In this document: piece after piece, positions 62,093 to 64,000 of the stretch
Layout of the letters: every line of letters starts with the position of its first letter
How positions within the stretch are numbered: the first letter of the stretch is position 1
Assembly (NCBI RefSeq): GCF_008001035.1
Contig: NZ_CP042856.1
Span: 1,860,001 to 1,924,000 of the forward strand
DNA length: 64,000 bases
Direction: 5' to 3'
Source of the DNA: Salinibacterium sp. dk2585
Lineage (GTDB): Bacteria > Actinomycetota > Actinomycetes > Actinomycetales > Microbacteriaceae
Position numbers and translations under genes: made by a program
The notes under the pieces: generated by a model
What the model saw: only the letters and a program-made list of their open reading frames with translations
What the model was told of the DNA's origin: nothing
Database searches by the model: none

Positions 62093-62542
62093 TCAGCGAC
62101 CTCCCACCGTGTCGCCCACCGCGACGGTATCGGAGGTCTCGATGTCACCGCGGCGCTTTGCCAGCCAGACGAGGCCCAGGATCGGCAGCAGGAGAGGGAT
62201 GAACAGGTAGCCAGCGCCGAACCACGACCAGACCGAGGGGTGCGCGAAGAGTTCCGGCATCGTGAGGCTCAGGGTGCCGACCGCGAGCACGCCCACGAGC
62301 TCGAAGATGATGGCGACGAGGGCCACGAGATACCAGGTGCGCCCGCGCCCGAGTAGCGCGGCGGTCGCCGCGATGTAGACGACGGCGGAGACGGCGGAGA
62401 GCACGTAGGCGAGCGGCGCCTCGTCGAAGCGCTCAATGATCTGCACTGCCGATCGCGCCGTCGCCGCGAGGGCGAGGATGCCGTACACGGCAATGAGGAC
62501 GCGGCCGACGCCGACCGCGCGCGAAGAGGAGTGAGGAGGCAT
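62093..62542 (-). CDS. Four-helix membrane protein
   Basis: The 149-residue protein has four predicted transmembrane segments (about 15-33, 45-65, 70-92 and 104-126), with short loops and an acidic tail. No family is recognised with confidence. The ATG at 62542 is directly preceded by GGAGGG, so spacing is short; a GTG a few codons later is possible. It ends two bases before the ribF start. Confidence 0.75.
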   Translation of the reverse strand: MPPHSSSRAVGVGRVLIAVYGILALAATARSAVQIIERFDEAPLAYVLSAVSAVVYIAATAALLGRGRTWYLVALVAIIFELVGVLAVGTLSLTMPELFAHPSVWSWFGAGYLFIPLLLPILGLVWLAKRRGDIETSDTVAVGDTVGGR

Positions 62543-62565
62543 CCCTCCAACTTTAGGCGATGGAA

Positions 62566-62934
62566 TCAGGCACCCTGCACGAACCAGATCTCGTTCATGC
62601 GCCACACCATGACCGCCACGGCGAGGCACACGACACCGAGAATCACGTTGCTCCACCGGTTGCGCTCGATGAGGGCCCAGAATCCCGCGAGTGGGGGCAG
62701 CAGCACGGCGGAGACGAGGTAGGTCCAGAACTCGAGGAGGCTGCCGGATGCCACATTGCCGACGACCGGCGCGATGAGCGCCACGACGACCTGGCCGAGC
62801 AGGAACACGAGAACGACCGCGGTCGCGCCGAGCGTGAAGTCGTTCGGCAGCCGGCCCATGAGGCCTGCGACGAGGCAGAAGAGTCCCGCGGCGACCGCAA
62901 CTGCCACCTGCACGACCGTGAACCACTCAACCAT
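62566..62934 (-). CDS. Four-helix membrane protein
   Basis: The 122-residue protein has four hydrophobic helices (about 5-25, 35-58, 66-86 and 95-113) with RLPNDFTLGATAVVL between the first two. Similar small proteins without known function stand near truB/ribF in Micrococcales. Its stop is 23 bases before the next membrane-protein gene. Confidence 0.75.
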   Translation of the reverse strand: MVEWFTVVQVAVAVAAGLFCLVAGLMGRLPNDFTLGATAVVLVFLLGQVVVALIAPVVGNVASGSLLEFWTYLVSAVLLPPLAGFWALIERNRWSNVILGVVCLAVAVMVWRMNEIWFVQGA

Positions 62935-62972
62935 GCGTCAATCCTTGCAGATGCGAGCGCTCACGCCGGGCG

Positions 62973-63890
62973 TCAGGCACCCGTCGGAAAATTCACGAGC
63001 ACGCGCGCCCGGCCCGCCTTGATCGTGACGAGCCCGACGAGATGGCCGTCGGGCGCGATGACCGCGACGGGATCAGCGGATGCCTCGGCGCCCGGCAGCT
63101 CGACCCGTTGCCCGTTCTCGAGCGCGCGCACGGTGTCGGCATCGGCGTCGATCGTCGGGAAGAGGGTGGCCGCGACATCCGCTGCTTCGCGCAGGAAAGG
63201 CGCGATGTCGAGTTCGACGCCGCGCTCAGGCAGCACGAGGGCGTCACCGACCGAGAAAGGACCGACCCGCGTGCGACGCAGGGCCGTGAGGTGCCCACCA
63301 ACGCCGAGGTCGCCGCCCAGGTCGCGGGCGAGGGCACGGATGTACGTGCCGGAGGAACACACGACGCGCACGTCGAGGTCGAGCGCCTGGCCCGCCGAGC
63401 GGGGTTCGCCGAGCACTTCGAAGGCGGAGATCGTGACGCTCCTCGCCTTGAGCTCAACCTCCTCGCCGGCCCGAGCGAGCGCGTAGGCGCGCTTGCCGTT
63501 GACCTTGATCGCGCTGACCGTGCTCGGCACCTGCGCGATCGGGCCCGTGAGCCTGGCGATGCCCTCCGCAATGCCGGCCTGGTCGAGCCCCGTGGCATCC
63601 GCCGTCGCGGTCGTCTCGCCCTCGGCGTCGTCCGTCGTTGTCGAGACGCCGAGCCGGATGGTCGCGATGTACTCCTTGTCGAGACCAACAAGGTAGGTCA
63701 GGAGGCGCGTCGAGCTGCCGATGCCGAGCATGAGCAGGCCCGTCGCCATGGGGTCGAGGGTGCCCGCGTGGCCCACCTTCTTGGTGCCAGCAAGGCGCCG
63801 GGTGCGCGAGACCGCGTCGTGGCTCGTGATGCCCTGGGGCTTGTCGACGAGGAGGATTCCGGAGCGCGGAGTATCGGGGGCGTTGCTCAT
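62973..63890 (-). CDS. truB: tRNA pseudouridine(55) synthase
   Basis: TruB makes pseudouridine 55 in the T-loop of tRNAs. The 305-residue protein has GILLVDKPQGITSHD, the catalytic Asp46 in GHAGTLDPMATG, the conserved Tyr in LDKEYIATIRLG, and the C-terminal PUA-like region. The start MSNAPDT at 63890 has no clear ribosome-binding site; upstream in-frame sequence is not conserved. Confidence 0.95.
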   Translation of the reverse strand: MSNAPDTPRSGILLVDKPQGITSHDAVSRTRRLAGTKKVGHAGTLDPMATGLLMLGIGSSTRLLTYLVGLDKEYIATIRLGVSTTTDDAEGETTATADATGLDQAGIAEGIARLTGPIAQVPSTVSAIKVNGKRAYALARAGEEVELKARSVTISAFEVLGEPRSAGQALDLDVRVVCSSGTYIRALARDLGGDLGVGGHLTALRRTRVGPFSVGDALVLPERGVELDIAPFLREAADVAATLFPTIDADADTVRALENGQRVELPGAEASADPVAVIAPDGHLVGLVTIKAGRARVLVNFPTGA

Positions 63891-63948
63891 CACGGGAGAC
63901 CACGCTACCCGGCGGCACCGGGGCCCGGGCGGCAATAGGCTTGGGCGC

Positions 63949-64000
63949 ATGCAGATCGCGGTGCTCGGGGCCGGCGCCATGGGGGGAACCATCGCCGCCC
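63949..64000 (+). CDS. 2-dehydropantoate 2-reductase-like protein (5' end only)
   Basis: The 17 visible codons read MQIAVLGAGAMGGTIAA, the Rossmann glycine motif of ketopantoate reductases (PanE/ApbA). This enzyme makes pantoate for coenzyme A. Only the first turn is in the window, so another NAD(P)-binding family, for example a 3-hydroxyisobutyrate dehydrogenase relative, cannot be ruled out. Confidence 0.6.
   Translation, partial: MQIAVLGAGAMGGTIAA

Overview
The window is a stretch of a high-GC actinobacterial chromosome, most likely from the family Microbacteriaceae (order Micrococcales). The evidence is the conserved order miaA-miaB-recX-recA-DUF3046-clgR-cinA-pgsA-ftsK-rnj-dapA-dfrA-thyA-dapB, the frequent GTG starts and ATGA overlaps, the LexA box of actinobacterial type, and the dispersed repeat built around TCGATAC...CTCAACCC. 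There is no plasmid, phage or insertion-sequence gene. No tRNA, rRNA or CRISPR array was seen.

Region 1 (1-17,527) is nearly all minus-strand housekeeping. It holds tRNA modification (miaA partial, miaB), recombination/SOS (recX, recA with a LexA box), a DUF3046 protein, a ClgR-type regulator, cinA, pgsA, the DNA translocase ftsK, RNase J, lysine/cell-wall precursor genes (dapA, dapB), folate/thymidylate genes (dfrA, thyA), a phosphoglycerate-mutase-like protein and an M16 peptidase. One acetyltransferase gene on the other strand breaks the run.

Region 2 (17,528-30,064) is where the usual actinobacterial rpsO-pnp-M16 block has been opened. Between M16 and pnp lie a TetR regulator, an aldo/keto-reductase-like protein without its catalytic residues, and a small membrane protein. 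Between pnp and rpsO lie a baeRF protein, a degenerate ABC ATPase overlapping a YhgE/Pip exporter-like protein, a flavin reductase/luciferase-like monooxygenase pair, and a protealysin-type M4 protease with its emfourin-type inhibitor.

Region 3 (30,065-46,569) is accessory and envelope related. It has an acyltransferase, YhhN, SDR and NERD proteins, a DesK/DesR-like two-component system beside a small multidrug-export protein, an esterase, an acyl-CoA dehydrogenase, a HelD-type RNA polymerase motor, a PrsW protease, aspartase and a DUF2510/DUF4333 membrane protein. It ends in a 494-base gene-free stretch packed with strong hairpins.

Region 4 (46,570-64,000) carries an SNF2 helicase, a FAD/Rieske oxidoreductase broken by two frameshifts, an M20 peptidase, SGNH and glycerophosphodiester hydrolases, a surface CAP-domain protein with an Ala-Pro linker, a deoxyribose catabolic operon (SorC regulator, deoC, two ALDH-like genes of which one lacks the catalytic half), a ROK kinase with a frameshifted end, an MFS transporter, ribF, two membrane proteins, truB and the first codons of a ketopantoate-reductase-like gene.

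The most interesting leads are: the hairpin-dense region 46,226-46,532; the Walker-less ATPase with YhgE/Pip and baeRF; the aldo/keto reductase that has lost all four catalytic residues; the ALDH half-protein in the deo operon; the dispersed repeat with a tandem pair; and the strongly over-represented octamer CGGATGCC/GGCATCCG. No single system here can be called wholly new from sequence alone.
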